A stretch of DNA of 64,000 nucleotides from Clostridiales bacterium (GCA_918262735.1 CAKJYJ010000003.1:334883-398882); one strand, 5' to 3'. Positions 32,602 to 41,424 are shown, numbered from the stretch's first letter. A program made the numbers and translations. Notes: generated by a model from the letters alone, not told the origin.

Positions 32602-33101
32602 AGATTACCCCTTATTAACACCGCAATAATAATTGATAAAATGCTAGCAATTAAAAATATAACCGCTAAATTAAAATACAAACATTTAATCCATGTTAGT
32701 TTGCTTGTTGATATTATCTCTCTGGCCAAATCATAATCCATTTGGTCAGGTTTGTATTGCTTAATAAAATCATAATCGCTTTTTAACGCCTTAATATAAC
32801 CAAACTCATCAAAGTGTATTATGTCTGAATATAAAATTAAATTTGGTTTATTTTTAACACGTTTCCTTTGCCTTACTCTAACCCTTCTTGCAATAAGTGC
32901 AACAAAACTATATAGAATTGCTATTAGTGAAAAAATAATGCTAGCAACAGCAAAAACCGTCTGAATGCTGTTGGAGCTAAAAAATGTTGTTGAAAAAGCA
33001 ATAACCGCACCTGACAATGTTAGAACAATATTATGCTTTGCTTCTGCAAACTTCATATCGTCATAAACAATTGAGTAAATATATTTTAACGTTTGTTTCA
33101 T
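32595..33101 (-). CDS. PycTM-like (Pycsar effector-type) membrane protein (first gene of the coupled module)
   Basis: A 168-aa protein. Helix AEAKHNIVLTLSGAVIAF precedes two membrane helices (about residues 25-65), then a basic loop (RRVRVRQRKR). The soluble stretch NLILYSDIIHFDEFGYIKAL is followed by LAREIISTSKLTWIKCLYF and a last membrane helix (about 142-165). This order matches the PycTM/DUF5706 layout of membrane effectors in Pycsar cyclic-nucleotide immunity: AD-x-KAG-like first helix, two TMs, an 'FFGDI' motif, a 'LA-x-QI-x-x-LS' helix and a final TM. The resemblance is by eye. No uridylate or cytidylate cyclase gene is adjacent. The start lacks a clear SD. It follows spoIVFB by 40 bases in the same direction. 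Confidence 0.55.
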   Translation of the reverse strand: MKQTLKYIYSIVYDDMKFAEAKHNIVLTLSGAVIAFSTTFFSSNSIQTVFAVASIIFSLIAILYSFVALIARRVRVRQRKRVKNKPNLILYSDIIHFDEFGYIKALKSDYDFIKQYKPDQMDYDLAREIISTSKLTWIKCLYFNLAVIFLIASILSIIIAVLIRGNLW

Positions 33102-33141
33102 AATATTATTTTTTACAACACTAAAAAAAATAATACAATAT

Positions 33142-34026
33142 TTAACAATTAATAAGTTTGTTATTAATTAAATTTGAAACCTGTTTGATTGACATTGAAA
33201 TAGGATATTTTTGGGCAATATTATAAATATTACTCTCAGACAACACCTTAACCATGCCATTCTCCCAAACAACATAAACGATATTAAACTTGTGCTTTGC
33301 AAATCTTGATATTATTTTATATATGGGCAAATTCTCATCAACAGCCAATAGTTTAATACTCACACCCATTCTAATCACACTTTTTCTATTTGACGAAAGC
33401 GATAAATAGTTATATGATGAATATTTCTCTGGATTAATCGTTCCTGAAAACAAAAATATTGCAAGCGTTATGTATGTAATGTTAATTGCATTAAAAATGC
33501 TTATCACAAACATAATAACGAGCAAAAAACTAACAATATAATTGATTAATATACTGTATTTTTGTACATTATATCTATCATATTTTTTTGAAAGCCCAGC
33601 AACCAAAATCCTTCCACCATCTAATGGAAAACATGGTATTAAGTTAAAAACACCAAGCGCAAAATTACACAAACAAAAATAATCCAAATAATAATAGCTT
33701 TCTGGAAAACACCACCACATTGCAATACAAAAAATGCTTATTGCTATATTCACAAATGGTCCAGCAAGTGCTATTATTATTTCATCATTTTCATAAAAAA
33801 TATTATCGCAATAGTTTAAGCAAATGCCATATGGCATAATGTAAATATTACCAAGTTTGTACCCCAATTTTTTTGCCGTTATATGATGTGCAAATTCATG
33901 AATCAAGATTGCAACTATGTAACCTATAAAATATCTTAACTCGCCATAAATAATAAATGCTAAACCCAGCATAATAAATAAAGGACTAATGAATAGTCCT
34001 CTAAAATTTTTATCTTTATTGCTCAT
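33142..34026 (-). CDS. spoIVFB: SpoIVFB-like site-2 protease (M50)
   Basis: A 294-aa polytopic intramembrane zinc protease. The catalytic HEFAHH (about residues 43-48) lies in the second membrane helix, and FNLIPCFPLDGGR (about 127-139) supplies the third zinc ligand. Six membrane helices are followed by a C-terminal CBS-like cytosolic domain (about 215-290), an architecture typical of SpoIVFB, which cleaves pro-sigma-K in the mother cell. The genomic context (spoIVA, minD, MreB-like, and a small membrane gene overlapping its start) supports this. Its ATG overlaps the stop of the 63-aa gene by 4 bases (ATGA), so translation is coupled. General S2P function is certain; the sporulation role is well supported inference. 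Confidence 0.82.
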   Translation of the reverse strand: MSNKDKNFRGLFISPLFIMLGLAFIIYGELRYFIGYIVAILIHEFAHHITAKKLGYKLGNIYIMPYGICLNYCDNIFYENDEIIIALAGPFVNIAISIFCIAMWWCFPESYYYLDYFCLCNFALGVFNLIPCFPLDGGRILVAGLSKKYDRYNVQKYSILINYIVSFLLVIMFVISIFNAINITYITLAIFLFSGTINPEKYSSYNYLSLSSNRKSVIRMGVSIKLLAVDENLPIYKIISRFAKHKFNIVYVVWENGMVKVLSESNIYNIAQKYPISMSIKQVSNLINNKLINC

Positions 34027-34214
34027 ATATTTTGCCCCAACACCATGTTAAAAATTGATACGGTGTTAATAATTATTCCAACAATCAACCCAACAAAAAC
34101 AAAATTCCAAATGTTTTTTTTCATGTTAAATTGGTATTTATATTTAACCACACTAATGTTTTTTGAATTAACAACATAAACACTTTTTCCAAAAGAATCA
34201 TCTTTATTTAACAT
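34023..34214 (-). CDS. 63-aa single-pass membrane protein in the spoIVFA position
   Basis: A short basic and polar N-terminus (about 35 residues) is followed by one membrane helix (about 36-57) and a few extracytoplasmic residues. It overlaps the spoIVFB start by 4 bases. In Bacillus this place is taken by SpoIVFA, a one-helix protein with an extracellular LytM domain that holds SpoIVFB inactive; here no LytM domain exists. It may be a minimal SpoIVFA or an unrelated microprotein. No SD is seen. CATATGTT upstream of the ATG weakly resembles a sigma-E -10. Confidence 0.5.
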   Translation of the reverse strand: MLNKDDSFGKSVYVVNSKNISVVKYKYQFNMKKNIWNFVFVGLIVGIIINTVSIFNMVLGQNI

Positions 34215-34251
34215 ATTTTAACATATGATAATTTCTCTTTATTTATTCTCA

Positions 34252-35703
34252 TTACACACTTTTATATGGTTCCGATGTGTTGTTTTTCCAATACCTATCC
34301 TTAAAATATGGATATCCATTATTAATATTGCTATCATATGCCCAAACACTTGAATCAAGACCACTGTTTGAACTTTTTAATTTTGAAATTGTTATTGCTG
34401 TATAGTTTGTTCTGAAAATATAGCTAATATTTTTTGAACCACTTATCTCATTATTTTTACACTCCTTATCAGAATAAATTCCATAATTAATGTATGGTGC
34501 ACGACTATCATATGAACATTTTGCATACCATTTCCAGTAACTAACAACGCAAGAATTTGTTCCCGACTCCAATTTCAAATAGCCCTGTCCAACATCAGCA
34601 CTATTTTGAGGAGAAGTAATAAAATAAACAACAGCGTACTCATACCTTCGTGGGGCAGTTTGCGTTCCGTAGCAATTGCTAACGCTTGGCATACTATTGC
34701 TGGAATCTCCTAAATAACCATTGATATTAGAGAATGTTGGTTGGTATACAACAATCGTGGCTTGATATGTGTACGTGTCTTTAAAAAACAAAAAACCTTC
34801 CGTTTTATCTTTTTTTATTGTTACCGATTCTGGTTTATGAGATTCATAAATTGTTCCTGCATTATAACATCCACTTATGGTTTGAGTGCAATATCCCGTT
34901 ATCCCCCCATAATAATGTGCTTTACCATGTATATTTAATACTAATGCGTTTTCTCCATCATACCCGATATATCCAATATTGCCAACGTTAAAACTATTCT
35001 TAATTGTAATGTAGGATATACCAGCCAATCCGCCACAATAAGTATCATATTCAAAATTTTCCCTAATGGAATAGTGTGCCCTCACATCGCCATAATTCGA
35101 ACATTTTTCTATGCTACCACTATCAATTCTTCCAACAATACCACCAATTGCCAAGCCTCTTTCAATTGTTCCGTGGTTAGTGCAAAAAATGAAATTGGTA
35201 TTCTCTGCATAGCCAGCAAATCCACCAATCCATTTTGTTACATATTTATTTGTTCCACTCCTACCATCAACATAACCTCTTAAAGTTAAGTTTTTAATAG
35301 TCGCTCCGCTTAACACACAGAATAATCCCAATTTGCCCAACGTGCCAGCCCAGTATTCCGTTCCCTCTGTAAGCTCATAATCAGACATTTGATGGAAGTT
35401 TCCATCAAATGTGCCTGAAAATGTATTTTGCACTGGTTTAATCTCCGCACCACCAAAACTTAAATCGCACATAAGTTTAAACGTTTTGCCCGCACCATTA
35501 TTTCCATCATTCACCGTATTTCTAAAATAATAAAAATCATTTACACTTGCAATTAAATATGCCCCTGATGAATCTTTTGATAAGGAACTAAACGCCTTTG
35601 CATCCATAATATTAAAAAACGAAGAAAACACCCCAATAATCATAATAAAAAGGAGTGCAAATGATATAAATTTTTTTGTCAATACAAAAACATTTTTACT
35701 CAT
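34252..35703 (-). CDS. secreted GLUG-repeat protein
   Basis: A 483-aa exported protein. The signal peptide (basic start, hydrophobic about residues 11-30, probable cleavage after DAKA) is followed by 'YLIASVNDFYYFRNTVN' and 'FSGTFDGNFHQMSDY', the typical lead-in of GLUG-motif surface proteins. Repeats of the type 'IGGFAGYAENTNFIFCTNHGTI' and 'IGGIVGRIDSGSIEKCSNYGDV' run to about residue 290, then a poorly conserved region with several Cys. There is no LPXTG or C-terminal helix. Such repeats occur in surface adhesins of gut Firmicutes. SD GGAGGG is 6 bases before the second ATG of a tandem pair. It follows the SHOCT gene by about 30 bases. Confidence 0.75.
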   Translation of the reverse strand: MSKNVFVLTKKFISFALLFIMIIGVFSSFFNIMDAKAFSSLSKDSSGAYLIASVNDFYYFRNTVNDGNNGAGKTFKLMCDLSFGGAEIKPVQNTFSGTFDGNFHQMSDYELTEGTEYWAGTLGKLGLFCVLSGATIKNLTLRGYVDGRSGTNKYVTKWIGGFAGYAENTNFIFCTNHGTIERGLAIGGIVGRIDSGSIEKCSNYGDVRAHYSIRENFEYDTYCGGLAGISYITIKNSFNVGNIGYIGYDGENALVLNIHGKAHYYGGITGYCTQTISGCYNAGTIYESHKPESVTIKKDKTEGFLFFKDTYTYQATIVVYQPTFSNINGYLGDSSNSMPSVSNCYGTQTAPRRYEYAVVYFITSPQNSADVGQGYLKLESGTNSCVVSYWKWYAKCSYDSRAPYINYGIYSDKECKNNEISGSKNISYIFRTNYTAITISKLKSSNSGLDSSVWAYDSNINNGYPYFKDRYWKNNTSEPYKSV

Positions 35704-35735
35704 CATTTACCCTCCTTTTTTATAATTAAAGGAAA

Positions 35736-36572
35736 TTACAATTCTTCAAGAATTTTTGCTTTTTTGGCATTGTATTCTTCTTCTGTTATTAATCCTCCAG
35801 CTTTAAGTGTATCTAGCTTTTTAATACGCTCCTCAACTGTTGGTTGTTTTTCAACCTCTTTGCCTGCAGTTTCTTCTTTTGTTTCAACCTCTATTTCCAT
35901 ATTTGGATCATAGTTATGTGTTGTAACAACAACTTTACGTCTGAAGAATCTTCTTATTAACATTGTTGAAATCATCGTGTATAAGAATGAAATAATAACA
36001 ATTGTCATTACTTCTTTTGAATATAGCCACATAAAGTTTGCATATGGACCATGATCATTAAATCCGCTAGATAGTAAAACCAAACTTAACCACAAATCAA
36101 CAATGCCATTTGAAACATACATTACAACTTGAAATGGAATAAGCCTGTTCTTAAACCAGAATATATATGTTACAATTAAATTTGCAAGCGCCGTTTGAAC
36201 GGTTATAAATATAACGGTTTTAATGTAATTCCATGTATGAATTAAATTTGCACCCTCAACCGTTCCGCCCATAATTTTATCAATAAATCCCTGGCCAACA
36301 AACAATGCAATTATCCATAAAATACAAGTAACCCCAGTTAGCCCCATAACAATGTACGCAGGTATTCTTTTTTCTTTATCTTCAACATATCTTGCAACTG
36401 AAAGACAAGAGACACAGCTAAAACTCACAATACCAACAATTAAAACAAAATCCCACATAAATCTAGATGATTTAATTGTTCCAACAATCATAAGAACAAT
36501 CAAACCAACAACAACAAATAAACTTGTTATTGAAATAGTTGAAAAAATCTTTTGTAATTTTGTTTTTCCCAT
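35736..36572 (-). CDS. multi-pass membrane protein with SHOCT domain
   Basis: A 278-aa protein with about seven hydrophobic helices (from about residue 13 to 208), a basic stop-transfer (RRFFRRK), a Glu/Thr-rich linker and a C-terminal SHOCT domain (IKKLDTLKAGGLITEEEYNAKKAKILEEL in pieces, last 30 residues). SHOCT is a short oligomerisation-type module attached to many membrane proteins. Function unknown. It is sandwiched between two GLUG-repeat genes and could help their export or display, but that is only context. AGGAGGG is 6 bases upstream of the ATG. Confidence 0.7.
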   Translation of the reverse strand: MGKTKLQKIFSTISITSLFVVVGLIVLMIVGTIKSSRFMWDFVLIVGIVSFSCVSCLSVARYVEDKEKRIPAYIVMGLTGVTCILWIIALFVGQGFIDKIMGGTVEGANLIHTWNYIKTVIFITVQTALANLIVTYIFWFKNRLIPFQVVMYVSNGIVDLWLSLVLLSSGFNDHGPYANFMWLYSKEVMTIVIISFLYTMISTMLIRRFFRRKVVVTTHNYDPNMEIEVETKEETAGKEVEKQPTVEERIKKLDTLKAGGLITEEEYNAKKAKILEEL

Positions 36573-36597
36573 AATAACCCTCCTAATAAGTAATTAT

Positions 36598-36626
36598 ATA
36601 ATACCAAAAAAATCTTACATTGTAAA
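36598..36626 (-). promoter_or_regulatory. promoter of the SHOCT-GLUG operon
   Basis: Minus-strand TTTACA (36621-36626), 17-nt spacer, TATTAT (36598-36603). Confidence 0.65.
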
Positions 36627-36701
36627 ACAAATTTGAACATTGTGTTACAAGTTTTTGTTTTTTTTACAGATAAAACCAAAATTTTCTATTCACTAAATAT
36701 T

Positions 36702-38429
36702 TTAACTTGGAGTTTGTGTGTAATATTGCCAGTAAAAATTCCTAATATGAGGAAGTCCACCATTAATTTTGCTATCTATTGCCCAAACCCCACTTTTAAA
36801 TGGAGATGATGAACCTTTTAAGGTATCAATACTTGTTGTTGAACAACCATTTTGACGTTTAGTAGTAATCGAGTATGGCGTTATGGTTATTGGGTCCGAA
36901 TGATTTTCTTTCCACCATAATGCACCTGTGGAATATTCATGCAAAGCATAGAAAACTAGTTTTATTGTTTTTCCACTATGAGAGAAAAGTAAGTATTCGT
37001 TATTATAGTCAGAAACCTCACAATCAAAAGTGCACTTAAAATCACTACTATCATTTGCGCCTGTTTTACTATTTATTGAAGAATATCCCGTTTCAGAAGT
37101 GTTGCTGCTTGAATTAGTAATATTACCAGATCGACTGTATGTTGTTGAGGTGGACTTGGTGACAGTATTTTTATATGCATAATACGATACGTTATTATTA
37201 CTGTTATCTTTGGTTGAATAACAAGATGTGGTAGAAACGTCTGTTTTACCATTAATTCCGGAATAATAGCACTCATAATCAAAGTTAAACTCTGTTTTAA
37301 CATACACATAAGTTGATGATGATGAGAAAGTGTAAGTACTTGAATAATGAGTTGGTGGTCCACCACTGGATGTTGAATTAACCAAAAACCTAGTTATATT
37401 CGTTATTGTTACCCTATTAACACCACCAGCAATGCTACCAGTACTATAACAATTGCTAACAACTCCTGTATAATAACCAACAATTCCTCCAGCATATGCA
37501 AGTGTCTTTTTCTCCACCATATTATAACTTGACGAACTCATTTGCCCACTAGATACACTGTTGGCTGGGTCGCTCGAATAACTGTTCTCCTTGGCATAAC
37601 TATATATACTGCCAGTGTTAAAACAATTAGATATTGATGTTTTTGATGAATTCCCAATTATTCCACCAGCATATGAATATATATTTGAAGTTGTTCCTGC
37701 AGTTATTGAGCCTTTGTTTCCACAAGCTGAAATAGAAGAACTTCCAGAACTTGAAAAATCTCGACCAACAATTCCTCCACTACAAACCGTTGTGCTATGA
37801 CATTTATTATTTATTGTTGCAAAATTCTCACAATTTTTAATTGTTACTGATGCAGAGCTTCCAATGCATCCAACAATTCCCCCAGCATTTGTATCGTCTG
37901 AATGAGTTGCACTAATACCAACACCAAGGTTTATAACGCTATCTATAACAGCACTGCCATAAACTGAACCAACAAGCGCACCAGAGCTATAGCCTGCATT
38001 TAATGCACAACTCCCAGAATGTAAGTATAAATTTTTCACCATTCCTGAAACATATCCAAATAAACCACAATCTGTGTCGCTCGCCTTAAATTTGCAATTG
38101 TATAGATGATGGAAATTACCATCAAATGTTCCTGAAAATTTATAGTCATATGTGCCAATTGGAGCAAACTCTTCACTGCCAAAATTAATATCAACCATTA
38201 ATTTATAAACTTTGTTTGTGTTTTTGTTGTTATTAATGTTATTTCTAAAACCTTTAAGGTCTGCCAGACTTTCAATTAAGTATGGTGATGATGCGGTGCC
38301 ACTTCCAGATAATGTGTATGTGGTGTATGCTAATGCTTTGTAGTCGCAAAAAACCAATTGCAATCCAGAAATAAGAAGAATTGCAACAATAATCAGAAAT
38401 TTTAGATTATTTTTGCTATTTTTAACCAC
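36702..38429 (-). CDS. secreted GLUG-repeat protein, Ser/Thr/Asn-rich
   Basis: A 575-aa exported protein related in layout to the other GLUG gene. The hydrophobic signal (about residues 10-27) is followed by 'YLIESLADLKGFRNNINN' and 'FSGTFDGNFHHLYNC', then GLUG-like repeats ('AGGIVGCIGSSASVTIKNCENF', 'AGGIIGNSSKTSISNCFNTGSI', 'AGGIVGYYTGVVSNCYSTGSI' in pieces) and a long Ser/Thr/Asn/Tyr-rich region. The signal end LVFC could be read as a weak lipobox. The start is GTG at 38429, with AAGGGG 6 bases upstream; the promoter at 38448-38476 rules out the ATG at 38513. No wall anchor seen. Confidence 0.75.
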   Translation of the reverse strand: MVKNSKNNLKFLIIVAILLISGLQLVFCDYKALAYTTYTLSGSGTASSPYLIESLADLKGFRNNINNNKNTNKVYKLMVDINFGSEEFAPIGTYDYKFSGTFDGNFHHLYNCKFKASDTDCGLFGYVSGMVKNLYLHSGSCALNAGYSSGALVGSVYGSAVIDSVINLGVGISATHSDDTNAGGIVGCIGSSASVTIKNCENFATINNKCHSTTVCSGGIVGRDFSSSGSSSISACGNKGSITAGTTSNIYSYAGGIIGNSSKTSISNCFNTGSIYSYAKENSYSSDPANSVSSGQMSSSSYNMVEKKTLAYAGGIVGYYTGVVSNCYSTGSIAGGVNRVTITNITRFLVNSTSSGGPPTHYSSTYTFSSSSTYVYVKTEFNFDYECYYSGINGKTDVSTTSCYSTKDNSNNNVSYYAYKNTVTKSTSTTYSRSGNITNSSSNTSETGYSSINSKTGANDSSDFKCTFDCEVSDYNNEYLLFSHSGKTIKLVFYALHEYSTGALWWKENHSDPITITPYSITTKRQNGCSTTSIDTLKGSSSPFKSGVWAIDSKINGGLPHIRNFYWQYYTQTPS

Positions 38430-38447
38430 AATAATCCCCTTTTTGTT

Positions 38448-38476
38448 ATTATATAACAATTTTTTCTTTTTGTCAA
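38448..38476 (-). promoter_or_regulatory. consensus promoter of the second GLUG gene
   Basis: Minus-strand TTGACA (38471-38476), 17-nt spacer, TATAAT (38448-38453), both perfect. Confidence 0.9.
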
Positions 38477-38624
38477 ACAACCCCCTCACTATATTTTGTG
38501 CAAAAAAATACAATTATATATCTCGATACTTTTCACAACAATCACAACCTGCATAAATTATAAATATTTAATTTTTGCTTTTATTTTTTTCACATTTATT
38601 GTATACTAATAATAAGAGGTTTTA

Positions 38625-39353
38625 ATGGAAATATTTAATTCTTGGATCGTTAATGATTATATTGCTCACAGAGGGTTACACACAAAGGAATTACCAGAAA
38701 ATTCTTTGGGTGCCTTTGCAAACGCAATTGATAAAGGATATCCAATTGAACTAGATGTTCAATTAATAGCAGATGGAAATGTTGTTGTTTTCCATGATTA
38801 TGCCCTTTCCAGAATGACTGGCAAAGATGGGTACACAAAAAATTTAGTAACTGAAGATTTGGTAAACTATAAACTTGCAAAAACAGAATTTTTAATCCCA
38901 ACATTGCAAGAGGTTTTAGATTTTGTTGATGGCCAGGTTCCAATTTTAATTGAAATAAAAAATGAGGGCAAGGTTGGCGAACTTGAAAAAAGAGTTTATG
39001 ATTATCTTAAAAACTATACCGGCGAGTATGCAATTCAATCTTTTAACCCATACTCTCTTGAATGGTATAAAATAAACGCTCCAAAAGTTTTACGTGGCCA
39101 GCTTTCATCTTACTTTAAGGGATCAGATTTAGGTTTCCTTAAAAGGTTTGCATTAAAAAGAATGATGCTAAATAGAAAAATATCTGAGCCTAATTTCATT
39201 TCATATGATGCTAAAAACCTGCCAAACAGATTTGTTAAACGTTATAACAAAATCCCTTTAATTGCTTGGTGCATTCGTTCTCAATCGGAATATATGAGGG
39301 TTGCAAAATACTGCGACAATATCATATTTGAAAATTTTGAACCAAAAATTTAG
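38625..39353 (+). CDS. glycerophosphodiester phosphodiesterase
   Basis: A 242-aa cytosolic GDPD (UgpQ-like). AHRGLHTKELPENSLGAF, IELDVQL and VVFHDYALSRMTG hold the conserved His, Arg, Glu, Asp and second His, and PILIEIKNE the next metal ligand. It cleaves glycerophosphodiesters to glycerol-3-phosphate and an alcohol, in phospholipid turnover. No signal peptide. AAGAGG is 6 bases before the ATG, and a TATACT -10 lies at 38602-38607 with no good -35. Single gene with its own terminator. Confidence 0.9.
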   Translation: MEIFNSWIVNDYIAHRGLHTKELPENSLGAFANAIDKGYPIELDVQLIADGNVVVFHDYALSRMTGKDGYTKNLVTEDLVNYKLAKTEFLIPTLQEVLDFVDGQVPILIEIKNEGKVGELEKRVYDYLKNYTGEYAIQSFNPYSLEWYKINAPKVLRGQLSSYFKGSDLGFLKRFALKRMMLNRKISEPNFISYDAKNLPNRFVKRYNKIPLIAWCIRSQSEYMRVAKYCDNIIFENFEPKI

Positions 39354-39360
39354 TCCAATA

Positions 39361-39393
39361 AAAAAGCATACTGGAAAACCAGTATGTTTTTTT
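39361..39393. terminator. bidirectional terminator
   Basis: AAAAAGCATACTGG pairs with CCAGTATGTTTTTT around AAAA. It lies between convergent genes and touches the stop of the MBL gene. Confidence 0.88.
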
Positions 39394-40156
39394 AATATCT
39401 TGAAACTATTTGTTTTAATATTTCTTCCTTTGAATTCTCCCTGCTAGCAACCATAAATCCAGCATTTTTTGCATCTTGCACACAATCATTTGAGTTAAAG
39501 TGCATTGTATAAACTTGTTTTCTTTGTTTTTCATCAAAAATTTCACACAACTCACCAATTGAAATGTGTGGGCTGTTTTTATATACCAAATTTGTGCAAT
39601 CTGTATAAACAACATCATTTTCTTTCAATTTTTTTGCAATGTGTTTTAGATATGTTTTATCATGATTGTCGCCAACAAAATATATAGTTCTATCATTAAA
39701 ATATAGTTCTATTGCATAACTCTTTAAGTTGTCTGAATGTTTAACCTCAGTCATTTTTACTTCTTTTAAGTTTGGCAAAACATCTTCCAACATGTCAACA
39801 TATGTGAACTCATACGCCTCTTCCCCACAACCAAAAGTTTGAAGCAAATTTTTAATAACCTTCATTTGATTGTTTGCCGCCTCTTCATCTGTTGACACAA
39901 TAATATTTGCTATAACCCCTTTACATAGGTTTAGGTAATGAATAAGTGAACCAAGACTGCCAATATGGTCTGAATGTGTGTGTGTTATGAAAACGTAAAC
40001 ATTTTCAACATCTTCAAAAAGTTTAATTTGTTTCATTCTTGCAAAAGCAGTTTCTCCACAATCAAAAACAAATACAGTTTTATCATTTTTAATATATGCG
40101 CTTGTGTTTCCAAGTTCTGCATTAAAAGCACTTCCTGTTCCTATAAATTTTAGCAT
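39392..40156 (-). CDS. metallo-beta-lactamase-fold hydrolase (RNase Z-like)
   Basis: A 254-aa MBL-fold protein. THTHSDHIGSLGSL (about residues 58-71) is the HxHxDH metal site; FVGDNHDKTY supplies a later Asp, and a terminal MHFNS the last His. The start FIGTGSAFNAELGNTSAYI resembles RNase Z and related phosphodiesterases, but the exosite arm of true RNase Z is not apparent and the substrate is unknown. It is one base after the rarA stop and probably shares that transcript. Confidence 0.8.
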   Translation of the reverse strand: MLKFIGTGSAFNAELGNTSAYIKNDKTVFVFDCGETAFARMKQIKLFEDVENVYVFITHTHSDHIGSLGSLIHYLNLCKGVIANIIVSTDEEAANNQMKVIKNLLQTFGCGEEAYEFTYVDMLEDVLPNLKEVKMTEVKHSDNLKSYAIELYFNDRTIYFVGDNHDKTYLKHIAKKLKENDVVYTDCTNLVYKNSPHISIGELCEIFDEKQRKQVYTMHFNSNDCVQDAKNAGFMVASRENSKEEILKQIVSRY

Positions 40157-40157
40157 T

Positions 40158-41417
40158 TTAATTCTCCTTAAATTTCTTCCTAGTTAAATTTTTTTCCTTT
40201 CCATTTGTGCCAGGCTCATAATAAACCCTATTTTTCAATGAATTTGGTAAATATTGTTGTTTCACATATCCACCATAATTGTGTGGGTACTTATATTCGG
40301 TTTTTGGGCCATTAATACTTGGGTGGTTTTTAAGATGATTTGGCACATCATCATCTTTAACATATTCGGCATCTTCTTTTGCCATGTTTAATGCTTTAAC
40401 AACCGAATTTGACTTTTCGGCTTCGCAAGCATAAATAATCGCGTGGCTAAGAGGAATTAAACCCTCTGGTATTCCCATTTTTTCAACAGCATACATTGCA
40501 CTAGTTGCAAGCAAAAGCGCATTGCTATCTGCCATTCCAATATCTTCGCTGGCATGGGCCACAAGACGTCTTGCAATAAGCATTGGGTCGCATCCTGCAC
40601 TAATTAACCTCTGACTATAATATAATGCGGCATCAGTATCGCTTCCACGAATACTTTTACAAAAAGCACTCAAAAGGTCATAATACTGAGTTTCATCAAT
40701 CGATAATGCTTTTTTCTGAATTGATTGTTCCGCAACAGTTAAATCAATAACAATTTTACCAGTTTCATCTCTTTCGGTTGTTCTAACCGCAAGCTCAAGA
40801 CTATTCAGTGCCATTCTAACATCACCAGCACTTGCCCATGCAAAATGTTTTAATGCTTCATCACTAACAATGAGAGGTAAATTTCCAAACCCATTATTCT
40901 TGTCTATAATTGCTCTGTTTAGGCATTCAATTATATCATTTTCAGATAAAGGCTTAAATTCAAAAACCCTACACCTTGAAACAATTGCTCGCGTCATACT
41001 GGTGAACGGATTTTCTGTTGTTGAACCAATAAAAACAATACTTCCATCTTCAATTGCAGATAAAACAGAATCACTTTGTGCCTTACTCCATCTGTGGCAC
41101 TCATCTAAAAGTAAGTATGTTTGAACGCCATATTGAATCTTGTTCTTTTTTGCTTCAGCAATAATTTCCTTTGCATCACCAACACCACTTGAAACTGCAT
41201 TTAATTTCCTAAAATTGCCATTTAGGTTATTTGCAATAATGTTGGCAAGAGTTGTTTTCCCTGTGCCTGGTGGACCATAAAAAATACAGCTACCAACCTC
41301 GCCAGAGCTAATGGCTCTCCAAAGTAGCATGTTTTTCCCAACAATATGTTTTTGCCCAACAAATTCACTTAATAGTTTTGGGCGCATTCTTTCGGCTAAT
41401 GGTACTTTATTTTCCAC
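40158..41417 (-). CDS. rarA: replication-associated recombination ATPase RarA/MgsA
   Basis: A 419-aa clamp-loader-like AAA+ protein. PLAERMRPKLLSEFVGQ at the N-terminus, Walker A GPPGTGKTT (about residue 47), Walker B LLLDECHRW, sensor-1 GSTTENP, the arginine finger region SRCRVFEF, and the family's C-terminal tetramerisation domain (MLIARRLVAHASEDIGMAD, then PNHLKNHPS near the end). It acts at stalled replication forks. The start GTG at 41417 sits 7 bases after a consensus -10, so the mRNA appears leaderless; a longer frame to 41594 would cross the promoter and antisense tRNA-Gly. Confidence 0.93.
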   Translation of the reverse strand: MENKVPLAERMRPKLLSEFVGQKHIVGKNMLLWRAISSGEVGSCIFYGPPGTGKTTLANIIANNLNGNFRKLNAVSSGVGDAKEIIAEAKKNKIQYGVQTYLLLDECHRWSKAQSDSVLSAIEDGSIVFIGSTTENPFTSMTRAIVSRCRVFEFKPLSENDIIECLNRAIIDKNNGFGNLPLIVSDEALKHFAWASAGDVRMALNSLELAVRTTERDETGKIVIDLTVAEQSIQKKALSIDETQYYDLLSAFCKSIRGSDTDAALYYSQRLISAGCDPMLIARRLVAHASEDIGMADSNALLLATSAMYAVEKMGIPEGLIPLSHAIIYACEAEKSNSVVKALNMAKEDAEYVKDDDVPNHLKNHPSINGPKTEYKYPHNYGGYVKQQYLPNSLKNRVYYEPGTNGKEKNLTRKKFKEN

Positions 41418-41424
41418 GTGAAAT

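Noticed and set aside
38430-38513. Earlier ATG for the second GLUG protein
   Set aside because: It lies upstream of a perfect -35/-10 pair; the GTG at 38429 has an SD and begins the signal peptide.
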